Shown piece by piece: positions 17,618 through 25,961 of a DNA stretch of 64,000 nt (position 1 is the first letter of the stretch; every line of letters begins with the position of its first letter). A program made the position numbers and the translations under genes. This DNA is from Akkermansia muciniphila. Lineage in GTDB: Bacteria > Verrucomicrobiota > Verrucomicrobiia > Limisphaerales > BJHT01. The notes under the pieces are model-generated. The model was not told the origin of the DNA. It made no database searches and saw only the letters and a program-made list of their open reading frames with translations. The DNA is taken from assembly GCA_945861535.1 (NCBI GenBank), contig CAMAUZ010000038.1, forward strand, positions 1-64,000, written 5' to 3'.

Positions 17618-18811
17618 ATGCCGGTTATCGAACGCACCATCCAAGTCACCTGGCGCCACCAGGTGTTCTTCACCCAGCACGTCTTTGATGCGGCCAATCC
17701 CGTTCTCAAGACCGTCCTCACCAAGGACGGCGGCCGCGCCTCGCACAAGGTGCTGGTGATTCTCGACGAAGCCCTCGCCAAGGCCCAACCCGCGCTCGTC
17801 ACGAAGATCGAAAACTATTTCGCCACCTACGCCACCTGTCTCCAGCTTGTCTGCCCGCCGCTGATCATCGAGGGCGGCGAGCGCACCAAGAATTCCTACT
17901 TCCACGTCTCCGAAATCCAGAGCCAGGTGGATCGCTTTCACATCGACCGCCATTCCTACGTCATCGCCATCGGCGGCGGTGCGCTGCTGGACATGGTCGG
18001 ACTGGCCGCCGCCACGGCCCATCGCGGCGTGCGCCATGTGCGCATTCCCACCACCACGCTCGCGCAGGATGACTCCGGCGTCGGCGTGAAAAACGGCATC
18101 AACGCCTTTGGGAAAAAGAATTTCATCGGCAGCTTCTGCCCGCCCTTTGCGGTCATCAACGACTTCCAATTTCTCACCTCGCTCTCGCCCCGCGACAAAC
18201 GCGGCGGCTACGTCGAGGCCGTGAAAGTCGCGTGCATCCGCGACGCCGAGTTCTTCGCCACGCTCGAGCGCGACGCCGAGGCGCTGCGCGATTTCGAACC
18301 GGCCGCCATGCAGCGCCTCATCCACCGCTGCGCCGAGCTGCACATGAATCACATCGCCACCTCGGGCGACGCCTTCGAGTACGGCTCGGCGCGCCCGCTG
18401 GATTTCGGCCACTGGTCCGCGCACAAGCTCGAGCAACTCTCCGAATTCAAACTGCGCCACGGCGAGGCCGTCGCCGTCGGCCTCGCGCTCGACTCGATCT
18501 ACTCGCGCATCCTCGGCCACCTCGATGCGCACTCGACCGAACGCATCCTCGTGCTCTTGGAAACGATGGGCTTCGAGCTCTTCGCCAACGAACTGCTCTA
18601 TACCGATTCGGCCGGCGGCCTCGTCGTGCTCAACGGCCTCGAGGAATTCCGCGAACACCTCGGTGGTGAACTCACCATCACCCTGCTTCAAGCCATCGGG
18701 CGCGGCTTCGAGGTCCACGAAATGAGCCTTCCCAAAGTCCACGCCGCCCTCGAGGAACTCCGCGCCCGCCACGAACGCCGCGACCGCAAAGTGATCGCCG
18801 CCGCTCTGTAG
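17618..18811 (+). CDS. 3-dehydroquinate synthase family sugar phosphate cyclase, EboD-like
   Basis: A 397-residue cyclase of the dehydroquinate synthase fold. The NAD-binding GGGALLDMVGLAAATAHRG, the metal-ligand segments GGYVEAVKVA (Glu), DFGHWSAHKLE (His) and RHGEAVAVGL (His), and the FGKKNFIGSF stretch are all visible. The N-terminus (IERTIQVTWRHQVFFTQHVFDAANPVL) resembles, as I recall it, the EboD branch found in ebo/edb clusters, rather than the shikimate-pathway AroB. No other ebo genes (EboA, B, C, E, F) are nearby. The reaction could therefore be either dehydroquinate formation or cyclisation of another sugar phosphate. The ATG at 17618 was preferred over 17366, whose extra residues translate the upstream repeat. 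Confidence 0.85.
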   Translation: MPVIERTIQVTWRHQVFFTQHVFDAANPVLKTVLTKDGGRASHKVLVILDEALAKAQPALVTKIENYFATYATCLQLVCPPLIIEGGERTKNSYFHVSEIQSQVDRFHIDRHSYVIAIGGGALLDMVGLAAATAHRGVRHVRIPTTTLAQDDSGVGVKNGINAFGKKNFIGSFCPPFAVINDFQFLTSLSPRDKRGGYVEAVKVACIRDAEFFATLERDAEALRDFEPAAMQRLIHRCAELHMNHIATSGDAFEYGSARPLDFGHWSAHKLEQLSEFKLRHGEAVAVGLALDSIYSRILGHLDAHSTERILVLLETMGFELFANELLYTDSAGGLVVLNGLEEFREHLGGELTITLLQAIGRGFEVHEMSLPKVHAALEELRARHERRDRKVIAAAL

Positions 18812-18816
18812 CCACC

Positions 18817-18896
18817 GACGTCGTAGCCGCCGACGTGAGGAGGCGGACGGCGACCACCAACGCCCGTCCGCCTCACCTCGGCGGCTACAGCCGAGG
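18817..18896. repeat. Palindromic 'GTAGCCGCCGACGTGAGG' element
   Basis: An inverted repeat in which GTAGCCGCCGACGTGAGGAG and GGCGGACGGCG are answered by CGTCCGCC and CTCACCTCGGCGGCTAC. Its arm resembles the ends of the MITE-like elements at 15430 and 30226 (GTAGGAG-CGACGTGAGGAG). Confidence 0.6.
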
Positions 18897-18955
18897 CTCT
18901 CGGGAAGTTTCCATCGCCAATTCTGAACGCGGATTAAGAGCCTGAGCCGCCGGAT

Positions 18956-19028
18956 CTCCCGCAGATTCAAGCCGACCACAGATGGGAAATTAAATCTGTG
19001 GTCGCCTTGAATTTGCGGGAGGTTTTTG
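18956..19028 (+). terminator. Very long hairpin followed by a T run
   Basis: CTCCCGCA-ATTCAAG--GACCACAGAT at 18956-18984 pairs with its near-complete complement at 18993-19021, and TTTTT follows at 19023-19027. It lies 145 bases after the cyclase gene on the same strand. It could be a strong terminator, or another palindromic repeat that happens to end in T residues. Confidence 0.5.
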
Positions 19029-19067
19029 GAAAGCCCCCGCGTCCAATTCGGGCCGGTCGCTAAGCTT

Positions 19068-19406
19068 ATGAAACGCGACGTTGAACTCCTCCTGCTCAAG
19101 CTCGCCGATGGTGGGCGCATCTTGCGCTTTAGCGAGCCGCAATCCGGTCTGTATCTCGAAAAACGGCTCGACACCCGCGACCCCGTCGTGCGGCAGAAGG
19201 CGCGCTGGAAAGCCGTTCTCGTTGCCATGCTCGAACGGGAGCTGGGCACGGCGGGAAGATCCACCCATCACTGGTTTCGTTCTCCGTCGGGACCGATCGA
19301 TTGTAGAACGAGCGGTTTCATTCTCCCCGGTTCGGCGTTTCCCTGGGTTCGGCGAGGCGTGTCCTGCGGAATCCCGGCTTGCCACACCGGCGGGTTGGGG
19401 GCATGA
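19068..19406 (+). CDS. Small hypothetical protein with a decayed second copy downstream
   Basis: A 112-residue protein beginning MKRDVELLLLKLADGGRI. I do not recognise the family. Residues 1-65 look protein-like, with a basic amphipathic helix (RQKARWKAVLVAMLEREL); the tail after about residue 68 is low quality and may be read-through. A second copy at 20266-20490 has the same reading frame but three stops. Codon-by-codon comparison of the two shows many third-position changes that keep the amino acid (GAG/GAA, CAA/CAG, GGT/GGA, CTC/TTG, AAA/AAG, GAC/GAT). That argues that this strand and frame were once under selection. Confidence 0.55.
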   Translation: MKRDVELLLLKLADGGRILRFSEPQSGLYLEKRLDTRDPVVRQKARWKAVLVAMLERELGTAGRSTHHWFRSPSGPIDCRTSGFILPGSAFPWVRRGVSCGIPACHTGGLGA

Positions 19407-19437
19407 ACGAGCCACACGCCCAAACCCCTGTGACTTT

Positions 19438-20187
19438 ATGAACCTCCGCCATTTTTTCCTCACCATGGTTGTCCTGAGTATGCTGGCCTGCCCGGCGCGC
19501 GCGGCGCAAGTGGTGGCGTCCGGCAACTCGATGGACTCCTCCAACGCCGGCTTCACCGCCAGCCTCGCCAGGCTCGGGCACACCTACACTTTCGTGCCAA
19601 CCGGCAGCTTCACTTCGACCAGCCTCGCCGGCTTCGATGCGGTCTGGCTTGACGGCTTCAGCTTCTACGGTGGCGGGCTTTCCGCCCAGCTCACGGGCTT
19701 CCTGAACGGGGGTGGCACGGTGCTCGTCCAGAACCCGGGTTTCGGCACCGAACCGATTTCGGATTACCCGCTGGGTTCCTCCCTCACCCCTGTCTACACC
19801 TTCCCACCCGGCGAAAATCTGGTCCGCATCGCTGATCCCGCCCATCCGGTCAACGCTGGTCTGACCCAGGGGGCGTTGAGCGGCTGGAGTCCCTCGGCCT
19901 ACGGCTTCTTCACTACCGTCGGCGGCTTCACCGTTCTGACGGACAACGGCACCAGCGGCGAGTCCATCACCATCGCGCAGGCCGTTGGTGCCGGCACCCT
20001 GGTCTATACGCAGCAAGGCATCTCGGAGCGGCTTGCGACCACGAGCGATCCCGCTGCGCTGCTGCTGCTGGACAATATCATCCCCACCGCCGTGCCGGAA
20101 CCGGGAGTGTTTGGGCTGCTGGTGTTGGGCGCGGGCACAGTCGCCGCTGGCGTTCGCTCCCGGAGCCTGCTCCGGGGTCGAAGCTGA
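19438..20187 (+). CDS. PEP-CTERM sorted exported protein
   Basis: A 249-residue exported protein with a signal peptide (MNLRHFFLTMVVLSMLACPARA) and a C-terminal PEP-CTERM sorting tail starting at about residue 219: VPEPG, a hydrophobic helix (VFGLLVLGAGTVAAGV) and an Arg-rich end. Such tails are cut by an exosortase, whose gene is not in this window. The body (LARLGHTYTFV...FDAVWLDG...LTGFLNGGGTVLV) resembles ThuA/DUF4350-like folds, in which a flexible strand-helix order is seen, but no catalytic residue can be assigned. The ATG at 19438 was chosen over the long upstream frame from 19081 because of the signal peptide. It lies between the two copies of the small hypothetical gene. Confidence 0.85.
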   Translation: MNLRHFFLTMVVLSMLACPARAAQVVASGNSMDSSNAGFTASLARLGHTYTFVPTGSFTSTSLAGFDAVWLDGFSFYGGGLSAQLTGFLNGGGTVLVQNPGFGTEPISDYPLGSSLTPVYTFPPGENLVRIADPAHPVNAGLTQGALSGWSPSAYGFFTTVGGFTVLTDNGTSGESITIAQAVGAGTLVYTQQGISERLATTSDPAALLLLDNIIPTAVPEPGVFGLLVLGAGTVAAGVRSRSLLRGRS

Positions 20188-20265
20188 AGAAAGTCCGAGG
20201 CGCTTTCCAGACTCGGCGCAACTCCTTCCCCCGCCGGAACCTCCACAAGCACTTCGGAAGGTGGG

Positions 20266-20490
20266 TGGCGGCGGGATCGGGCGCATCCTGCCCTTGAGCG
20301 AACCGCAGCCGGGACTGTGTTTGGAGAAGCGGCTTGATTCCCGCGAATCCGTCGCGCGGTAGAAGGCGCGCTGGAAAGACGTTTTCGTTACCATGCTTTA
20401 ACGCGAGATGGGCACGGCGGGATAATCCACCAATCGCTGGTTTCGTTCTCCGTCTGGCCCCGTCGATTGTCGAAAGCGCGAGTTCATCCG
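20266..20490 (+). pseudogene. Decayed copy of the 112-residue hypothetical gene
   Basis: This stretch aligns with 19110-19340 in direct orientation. In the matching frame it reads GRILPLSEPQPGLCLEKRLD, then a TAG replaces the Gln of RQKARW, and TAA codons replace the Glu of MLERE and a residue after GTAG. No start codon is left. The match continues past the coding part (TGGTTTCGTTCTCCGTC in both), so the duplicated unit was larger than the gene. Confidence 0.7.
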
Positions 20491-20575
20491 TCCCGCTGCT
20501 GCGCTTCTTCGAGTGCTTGGCGGCCTTTGCCGCCTTCCCGTCCCTGTCGTTCCTCATCATAGTTGCATCTCACTC

Positions 20576-22354
20576 ATGCCGCGCCCGCCGTCATCCCGCC
20601 ACGCCCTCGTGCTGCTCCTGCTGCTCGCCGTCGCGTTTGGTCTCCTCGTGTTCCGCGGGCGCACGCCACCGCCGCCCACGCCCGATCGCCCCGCCGCCTC
20701 CCCGCCCCGCCCGCGCGGCACGGTCACTTTCAGCCAAGACATCGCGCCGCTCATCCACCGTCATTGCGCGGAATGCCACCGCCCCGACGCGCCGGGACCG
20801 TTCAGCCTCTTGATCTATTCTGAAGTTCACAAACGCGCCCGCCAGATCGCCGAGGTGACGCGTCGCCGCGCCATGCCGCCGTGGCTGCCCGAGCCGGGCC
20901 ACATCCAATTCGCAGACCAACGTGCTCTCGGCCCGGAAGAAATCGGTCTCCTGGAGCAATGGGTCGCGGAAGGCGCCATCGAAGGCAATCCCGCTGCCAC
21001 GCCCAAGCCACCGATTTGGGGCGGCGGCTGGCGGCTCGGCGATCCGGATTTGGTTTTGCGACTGCCCGCGCCCTACCGCCTCGCACCCGACGGCCCGGAC
21101 CTCTATCGCAACTTCGTCGTGCCGACCGGACTCACCAACGCGCAGTTCGTGCGCGCCGTCGCATTCCAGCCCGGCGGCCGTGGCGTGCATCATGTGCGCA
21201 TTCTGCTCGATGACTCCGGCCAGTGCCGGCAGCTCGACGGAGCCGACAGCGCGCCCGGCTTTGGCGGCTGGATGCCGCCCGCGCGTTTTCCACCGGGACA
21301 TTTCGTGACGTGGACACCGGGGAAATCGCCGACGATCGCCGGCGACGGCCTGGCCTGGCGGCTCGACCCGGGCACCGATGTCGTGTTGCAACTGCACCTC
21401 CAGCGCTCCGGCAAAGAAGAGCTCATCCAGCCGTTGCTCGGTTTGTATTTTACGAACACGCCCCCGACCCGCGCCGCGTTGGCGCTCGGGCTGGCCTCGC
21501 GCCTGATCGACATTCCCGCCGGCACGAGCGCCTATGCCGTGCGACGCGAATTCCAGTTGCCCGTCGCGGTCGAGATCCTTCGCGTGATGCCCCACGCGCA
21601 TTATCTCGCGAAACGAATGGAAGCCTTCGCGCTCCTCCCCGATGGCACGCGCCGCGAGCTGCTGCGCATCAATGACTGGGATTTCAACTGGCAGGACGAA
21701 TACCGCCTCGCCACACCCATCACGCTGCCCGCCGGGACTTTCGTGCGCATGGAATTTCTCTACGACAACTCCGCCGCCAACCCGCGCAATCCGAATCATC
21801 CCCCAAAAACCGTCCGCTACGGCCCGCAATCCACGGATGAAATGGCCGAGTTCTGGTTGCAAGTGGTGCCTGCCGACGGCACGGCGCTCAATCGCCTCGC
21901 TGCTGCCCAACGCGCCCAGGACACGCGGGAAACCGTCGCCTACTTCGAGCAAAAACTCGCGACCCATCCGCTCGATGTGAACGCCCGCGTCGAGCTGGGC
22001 AAAGCCCTCGGCGCGCTCGGTCGCACCGTCGATGCGAAACAACAGTTCGCCCTCGCCCTGCAAACCCAGCCCGACTCGCCGGAAGCGCGCTATTTTCTTG
22101 GCCTCGCGCTCCTCAACGAACGCGACTTCTCCGGCGCCAAAACCCATTTCGAAGCCGCGCTCAAGGCCCGGCCCACCTACGCCCGCGCCGAACACGGCCT
22201 CGCCCTGACCGCCCTCGAGGCCGGCCAGTTCGGCGCCGCCGAGCAACACCTCCGCAACGCCGAGCGCCTGAATCCCCACGATCCCCTCCCCAAGCTCACC
22301 CGCGAACGCCTGGCGCGCGAACGTGCGCGCGCCGGGAAGCCGCCGGTGCCGTGA
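20576..22354 (+). CDS. Cytochrome c / copper monooxygenase-like / TPR protein
   Basis: A 592-residue membrane-anchored or secreted protein. An N-terminal hydrophobic segment (HALVLLLLLAVAFGLLVF) is followed by a Pro-rich linker and a haem site CAECH near residue 64. A middle region resembles the copper type II ascorbate-dependent monooxygenase fold, with His-containing GVHHVRI and MPHAHY segments that could be copper ligands. The C-terminal 110 residues are three TPR units (ARVELGKALGALGRTVDA; ARYFLGLALLNERDFSGA; AEHGLALTALEAGQFGAA). The start at 20576 gives the cleanest N-terminus. The substrate is unknown; redox chemistry at the cell envelope is inferred from the haem and copper-like sites. 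Confidence 0.82.
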   Translation: MPRPPSSRHALVLLLLLAVAFGLLVFRGRTPPPPTPDRPAASPPRPRGTVTFSQDIAPLIHRHCAECHRPDAPGPFSLLIYSEVHKRARQIAEVTRRRAMPPWLPEPGHIQFADQRALGPEEIGLLEQWVAEGAIEGNPAATPKPPIWGGGWRLGDPDLVLRLPAPYRLAPDGPDLYRNFVVPTGLTNAQFVRAVAFQPGGRGVHHVRILLDDSGQCRQLDGADSAPGFGGWMPPARFPPGHFVTWTPGKSPTIAGDGLAWRLDPGTDVVLQLHLQRSGKEELIQPLLGLYFTNTPPTRAALALGLASRLIDIPAGTSAYAVRREFQLPVAVEILRVMPHAHYLAKRMEAFALLPDGTRRELLRINDWDFNWQDEYRLATPITLPAGTFVRMEFLYDNSAANPRNPNHPPKTVRYGPQSTDEMAEFWLQVVPADGTALNRLAAAQRAQDTRETVAYFEQKLATHPLDVNARVELGKALGALGRTVDAKQQFALALQTQPDSPEARYFLGLALLNERDFSGAKTHFEAALKARPTYARAEHGLALTALEAGQFGAAEQHLRNAERLNPHDPLPKLTRERLARERARAGKPPVP

Positions 22355-22377
22355 GTGCGCCTGCCGACAGGGGGGGG

Positions 22378-22520
22378 GAAGCTCAACGGATAAAGCTCAA
22401 AGCTCAAGGGAAGGAACAAGTGCTCCAAGCACCAAGGAGTGCGAAGTGGCCATGCCCCATTGATCCTTGTCGCTTGTTCCTTCCCTTGAGCTTTGAGCTT
22501 TGAACTTTGAGCTTCCTTCC
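22378..22520. repeat. 'AAAGCTCAAAGCTCAAGGGAAGG' inverted repeat
   Basis: AAAGCTCAAAGCTCAAGGGA at about 22394 is matched by the complement CCCTTGAGCTTTGAGCTTTG near 22483. The same arms occur near 7420/7785 and at 31425-31665. It separates the convergent TPR and ABC exporter genes. Confidence 0.7.
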
Positions 22521-22533
22521 TTCCTTCCACCGC

Positions 22534-24561
22534 TCACGCCTCGACCAGCTTCTCGAAGCTTTCCTCGATGAAGGTCGTGTTCTGGATGCGCGCGAGCTTC
22601 GCGTAGAGGCCGTCGCGCGCGAGCAGTTCGTCGTGGCGGCCGCGCTCGATGATTTCGCCGTGGCGCAGCACGAGGATTTGATCGGCGTTGCGGATGGTGC
22701 TGAGGCGGTGGGCGATGACGAAGCTGGTGCGGCCGGTCATGAGGCGTTCGAGCGCCTGCTGGATGAGCCGCTCGGTCTGCGTGTCCACGCTCGCGGTGGC
22801 TTCGTCGAGGATGAGGATGGGCGCGTCCTTGAGCAGCGCGCGGGCAATGCTGACGCGCTGTTTTTCCCCGACGCTGAGTTTCACGCCGCGCTCGCCCACG
22901 CGCGCGTCGTAGCCCTCGGGGAGACGGCTGATGAACTCGTGGCAATTCGCCGCCGTGGCCGCGGCGATGAGTTCGGCGTCGGTCGCGTCGAGGCGGCCGT
23001 AGAGAATGTTTTCGCGCACGGTGCCGTTGAAGAGAAACGCCTCCTGGCTCACGACGCTGATCTGCGTCCGCAGCGTGGCGAGCGAGAAGTCGCGCGTGTC
23101 GCGGCCGTCGATGGCGAGACGGCCCGCCGTGGCGACGTAGAAGGCGGGGAGCAGATTGACGAGCGTCGATTTGCCCGCGCCGGTCGGGCCGACGAGGGCG
23201 ATCATCTCGCCGGGGCGCGCGTGCAGGGAAATGTTCTTCAGCACGACCCGCTCGGGGCCGTAGCTGAAGCCGACATTTTCGTAGAGGACCTCGCCGCTCG
23301 CGCGCCAGGTCGCGAGCGCGCCGGTTGCCGCCGGCCCGGTAGCGCAGGTTTCCAAACCTGCGGTGTCGCCGATTTCCAAATCGGCGGGGGACGCGGCTGT
23401 CCGAGCGCGTGGACCAGACCGAGGCGTCCGGGATGGCGGACCGTCCGCAGGTTTGGAAACCTGCGACACAGCAGACTTGGAAGTCTGCGGTACAGGGGCG
23501 GTCGCACCCGCCATGGCGGCGGGTTTCACGCCGGGGTTCTCCTCGGTCGCATCGAAGATATCGAACACCCGTTCGCCGGCGGCGCGCGCGGATTGCATCA
23601 TCTGGTTCAACCCGTGCAGGCGCCCGATGGGTTCGTAAAAGAGCGAGAGATAGAAAACAAAGCCGACGAGTTCCCCGACCGTCAGTGCGCCCCGGATCAC
23701 CAGGCCGCCGCCCACCCAGAGCACCAGTCCCGTGCCGAGCGCCGACGCCAGCGCCATCGCGGGGGAGTAGATCGACCAGACGCGCATGACGCTGAGCGTG
23801 CCGAGGCGCAGGTCGTTGGCGCGTTGGGCGAAGCGGGCGTCCTCGTGCGCCTCGCGTCCGAAGGCCTTGATCTGGCGGATGCCCTGGAGGTTGTCCATGA
23901 GCAGCGCGTTCATGGCGCTGGCGGCCTGGCGTTGCGCGCGGTAGCGGCGATGCGCGGTGAGCGTGTACCACAGCGCGCCGCCGATCAGGAACGGCAGCGG
24001 CACCAGCGCCACGGCCGCGAGCACGGGGCTGGTCCAGAAGAGAATCACCAGCGTTCCCACAATGCTGAGGATCGCCACCGTGCCCTGCTCGGTGCCGTCG
24101 ATCAGCACGCGCTCGACGGAGTTCACGTCGTCGATCACGCGCGTCATCAGGTCGCCGGATGCGCGCTGATCGAACCAGCCGACGGGCAGCCGCTGGAGCC
24201 GCGCATACACGTCGCGGCGGATGTCGAGGATCACCTTTTGCTCGAACTCATTGTTCACGCGCACGCGCAGGCTGTTGAAGACCTCGCGCAGCAGAAACGC
24301 GCCGAGGAGCGCCAGCATCACGGGCGCGAGCTTGGCGGCGTCGCGTTTGCCGATGACGTCGTCGATGGCGAACTGCGTGAGCTTCGGATACGCGAAGGCG
24401 CACGCGAGCGAGAAGAGCGCGCAGCCGATGGTCGCCGCGGCCATGAGCCGGTAGGGCCGGAGATAAACCGCGATGCGCCGCAGGATCTCGCCGGTGGTGC
24501 GGGCTTTGGCGACGAAGGTCGGGTCGGTGGACGCGGCGAGGTTTGGGTGGTGGGAGGACAT
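22534..24561 (-). CDS. ABC exporter, fused membrane and ATPase domains (MsbA/LmrA type)
   Basis: A 675-residue half-transporter: six predicted membrane helices in residues 40-335 and a C-terminal ATPase. The ATPase shows Walker A (GPTGAGKST, near 458), the signature LSVGEKQR, Walker B (ILILDEATAS) and the switch His in FVIAHRLST. Such proteins export lipids or hydrophobic compounds as homodimers. The linker between the halves is unusually long and low in complexity. It is encoded by the palindromic repeat annotated at 23335-23505, which adds roughly 55 residues in frame (about 352-409). The substrate cannot be told from sequence. Confidence 0.92.
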   Translation of the reverse strand: MSSHHPNLAASTDPTFVAKARTTGEILRRIAVYLRPYRLMAAATIGCALFSLACAFAYPKLTQFAIDDVIGKRDAAKLAPVMLALLGAFLLREVFNSLRVRVNNEFEQKVILDIRRDVYARLQRLPVGWFDQRASGDLMTRVIDDVNSVERVLIDGTEQGTVAILSIVGTLVILFWTSPVLAAVALVPLPFLIGGALWYTLTAHRRYRAQRQAASAMNALLMDNLQGIRQIKAFGREAHEDARFAQRANDLRLGTLSVMRVWSIYSPAMALASALGTGLVLWVGGGLVIRGALTVGELVGFVFYLSLFYEPIGRLHGLNQMMQSARAAGERVFDIFDATEENPGVKPAAMAGATAPVPQTSKSAVSQVSKPADGPPSRTPRSGPRARTAASPADLEIGDTAGLETCATGPAATGALATWRASGEVLYENVGFSYGPERVVLKNISLHARPGEMIALVGPTGAGKSTLVNLLPAFYVATAGRLAIDGRDTRDFSLATLRTQISVVSQEAFLFNGTVRENILYGRLDATDAELIAAATAANCHEFISRLPEGYDARVGERGVKLSVGEKQRVSIARALLKDAPILILDEATASVDTQTERLIQQALERLMTGRTSFVIAHRLSTIRNADQILVLRHGEIIERGRHDELLARDGLYAKLARIQNTTFIEESFEKLVEA
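23335..23505. repeat. Palindromic repeat inside the ABC exporter gene
   Basis: GCAGGTTTCCAAACCTGCGG, GATTTCCAAATCGGC, GCAGGTTTGGAAACCTGC and CAGACTTGGAAGTCTGC are hairpin units of a repeat family found outside genes at 54722-54846 (CAGACTTCCAAGTCTGCGG, GACACAGCAGGTTTGGAAA). Here it lies within an open frame, between membrane and ATPase domains, without shifting the frame. Confidence 0.85.
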
Positions 24562-25112
24562 GGGGTTGGACTAAGCCGCTGCTACTTGGTTGGAATGGGA
24601 TGGAAAACCGTAGAGACACGATCAACACAGGGCGGCGCTGCCGCAACCCAAGGAGCGCGGCTGTGTCCGCCGAGGACCAGCCGCAGCGGCCCCGAAACGT
24701 CGTGGGTGCCCGTAGAAATCCGACGCTTCCCGTGCGGCCAACCTGCTGCGGCTGGTGCTCTGCGCACACAGCCGCGCTCCGGGAAAAATCCTCCCGGGGC
24801 GTGAGGATCCCGGAGCGCGGGCGTCCCGCCCGCAGCAACTACGCACCCGCGAGCGCGCAACAAATTTCCAGCGCCCCGCCTCCGGTGTTGCCGCTGCGGC
24901 CGGGACGGCCGCGCTCCTGTGGTTGCGGCTGCGCCGACCTGTGCTCATCGCGTCTCTGTGGTTCGCCAGCATCGGATCGAGTTAATGGGTGCGGCTCCGT
25001 CTTTCCGCGCGCTGGTCGGTTGTCTCAAGCGCTTCCCCTTTCGTGTCGTTCGTGTCTTTCGTGGTTCCAACTTCTGATTTCCCAAGTTTCGCGAACAGCG
25101 TACGCCGCGGCC
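24562..25112. repeat. Gene-free gap with 'GAGCGCGGCTGTGTCCGC' palindromes
   Basis: No gene is supported. At 24652-24800 the unit GGAGCGCGGCTGTGTCCGCC, GAGGACCAGCCGCAGCGGCC and its mirrored half (CTGCGGCTGGTGCTCTGCGC, ACACAGCCGCGCTCC) form a large imperfect palindrome. Relatives are at 34650-34815, 39896-40190, 52530-52662 and 61865-62035. The part after 24800 repeats fragments of the same motif. Promoters for the ABC exporter must lie near 24562-24640 but no clear boxes were found. Confidence 0.65.
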
Positions 25113-25724
25113 TTACTTGAGGAAATCCCGCAGCATTACGCGCTTCAGTTCGCGTTCCTTGCCGTCGAGCGACGGCGCGAGCAGGGCCGGGGCGGCGGCG
25201 GATTTGTTTTTGTTCTCGGGATTCAGGAATTGCACCATCGCCTCGCCGAACGCCGGGAGATCGCGCGGCGTGCGGCTGGAGACGAGGTTGCCGTCCACGA
25301 CGACGGGTTCATCCACCCAGACGGCGCCGGCGTTTTCGAGGTCGTCCTTGATGCCAAGCGAACCGGTGACGCGCCGCCCCTTGAGAATGCGGGCCGAGAT
25401 GGGAATCCAGCCGCCGTGGCAAATGAAGGCGACGAGTTTGCCCGCCTCGAAAAATTCGACCGTGAGCTGCTTGACCTTGGGATCGCGCCGCAATTTGTCG
25501 GGCATGAAACCGCCGGGGATCAGCAGGCCGCAGTAGTCGGCGCTGGAGACTTCCTTGAGCAACGCATCGGCGTAGGCGGGGTAGCCGTGCTTGCCGGTGT
25601 AGAGCTTCACCTCGGGCGCGGCGAGCACCATGCCGTAGCCGGCGGCCTCGAGGCGCAGCTTCGGGTACCACAACTCGAGGTCCTCATAAATGTCGTCCAC
25701 AAACGCGAGCAGGTTCTTTTGCAT
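25113..25724 (-). CDS. DJ-1/PfpI-family protein (class I glutamine amidotransferase fold)
   Basis: A 203-residue protein of the PfpI/YhbO type. The nucleophile elbow is AFICHGGW with C102 followed by H103, and the N-terminal acidic region IYEDLELWYPKLRL contains the conserved Glu that activates the Cys. The family includes deglycase/hydratase-type stress proteins and former 'protease I' annotations; the exact reaction is uncertain. A C-terminal extension of about 25 residues (from the ENKNKSAAAP stretch) is longer than in typical members. ATG at 25724 gives the normal N-terminus MQKNLLAFVDD; ATG at 25739 would add five residues. Confidence 0.87.
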   Translation of the reverse strand: MQKNLLAFVDDIYEDLELWYPKLRLEAAGYGMVLAAPEVKLYTGKHGYPAYADALLKEVSSADYCGLLIPGGFMPDKLRRDPKVKQLTVEFFEAGKLVAFICHGGWIPISARILKGRRVTGSLGIKDDLENAGAVWVDEPVVVDGNLVSSRTPRDLPAFGEAMVQFLNPENKNKSAAAPALLAPSLDGKERELKRVMLRDFLK

Positions 25725-25784
25725 CGCGCCATTAACCACGGAACACGGGTGGGTCGCAAACTTTGAAGCGCGGACAGGGGAATG

Positions 25785-25915
25785 TTGGCAGCGGAAAATT
25801 GGCAGGGGAATTTAGGGCAGGGTAATTGCGACAGGGGTTCTCATGGCGATCCCTTCTCTTCAATTCCCTTGCCCCAAATTCCCCTGCCAAATTCCTCCCT
25901 GCCCACTCCTGCGCG
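25785..25915. repeat. Inverted repeat 'GGCAGGGGAATTTAGGGCAG'
   Basis: AATTGGCAGGGGAATTTAGG and GGGCAGGGTAATTGCGAC on the left face CAATTCCCTTGCCCCAAATT and CCCCTGCCAAATTCC on the right. It fills the divergent gap between the PfpI and DUF1080 genes. The architecture matches the inverted repeat at 17366-17444, although the sequence differs. Confidence 0.65.
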
Positions 25916-25961
25916 CCAATCCGCTTGCCTCCCTCCGGAGCGGCGCATTAAATCCGCGCCC

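Noticed and set aside
18990..19583. A 197-residue minus-strand frame over the small hypothetical gene, and the similar frame at 20078-20560
   Set aside because: The two copies differ mainly at third positions of the plus-strand frame, which supports coding on the plus strand rather than here.
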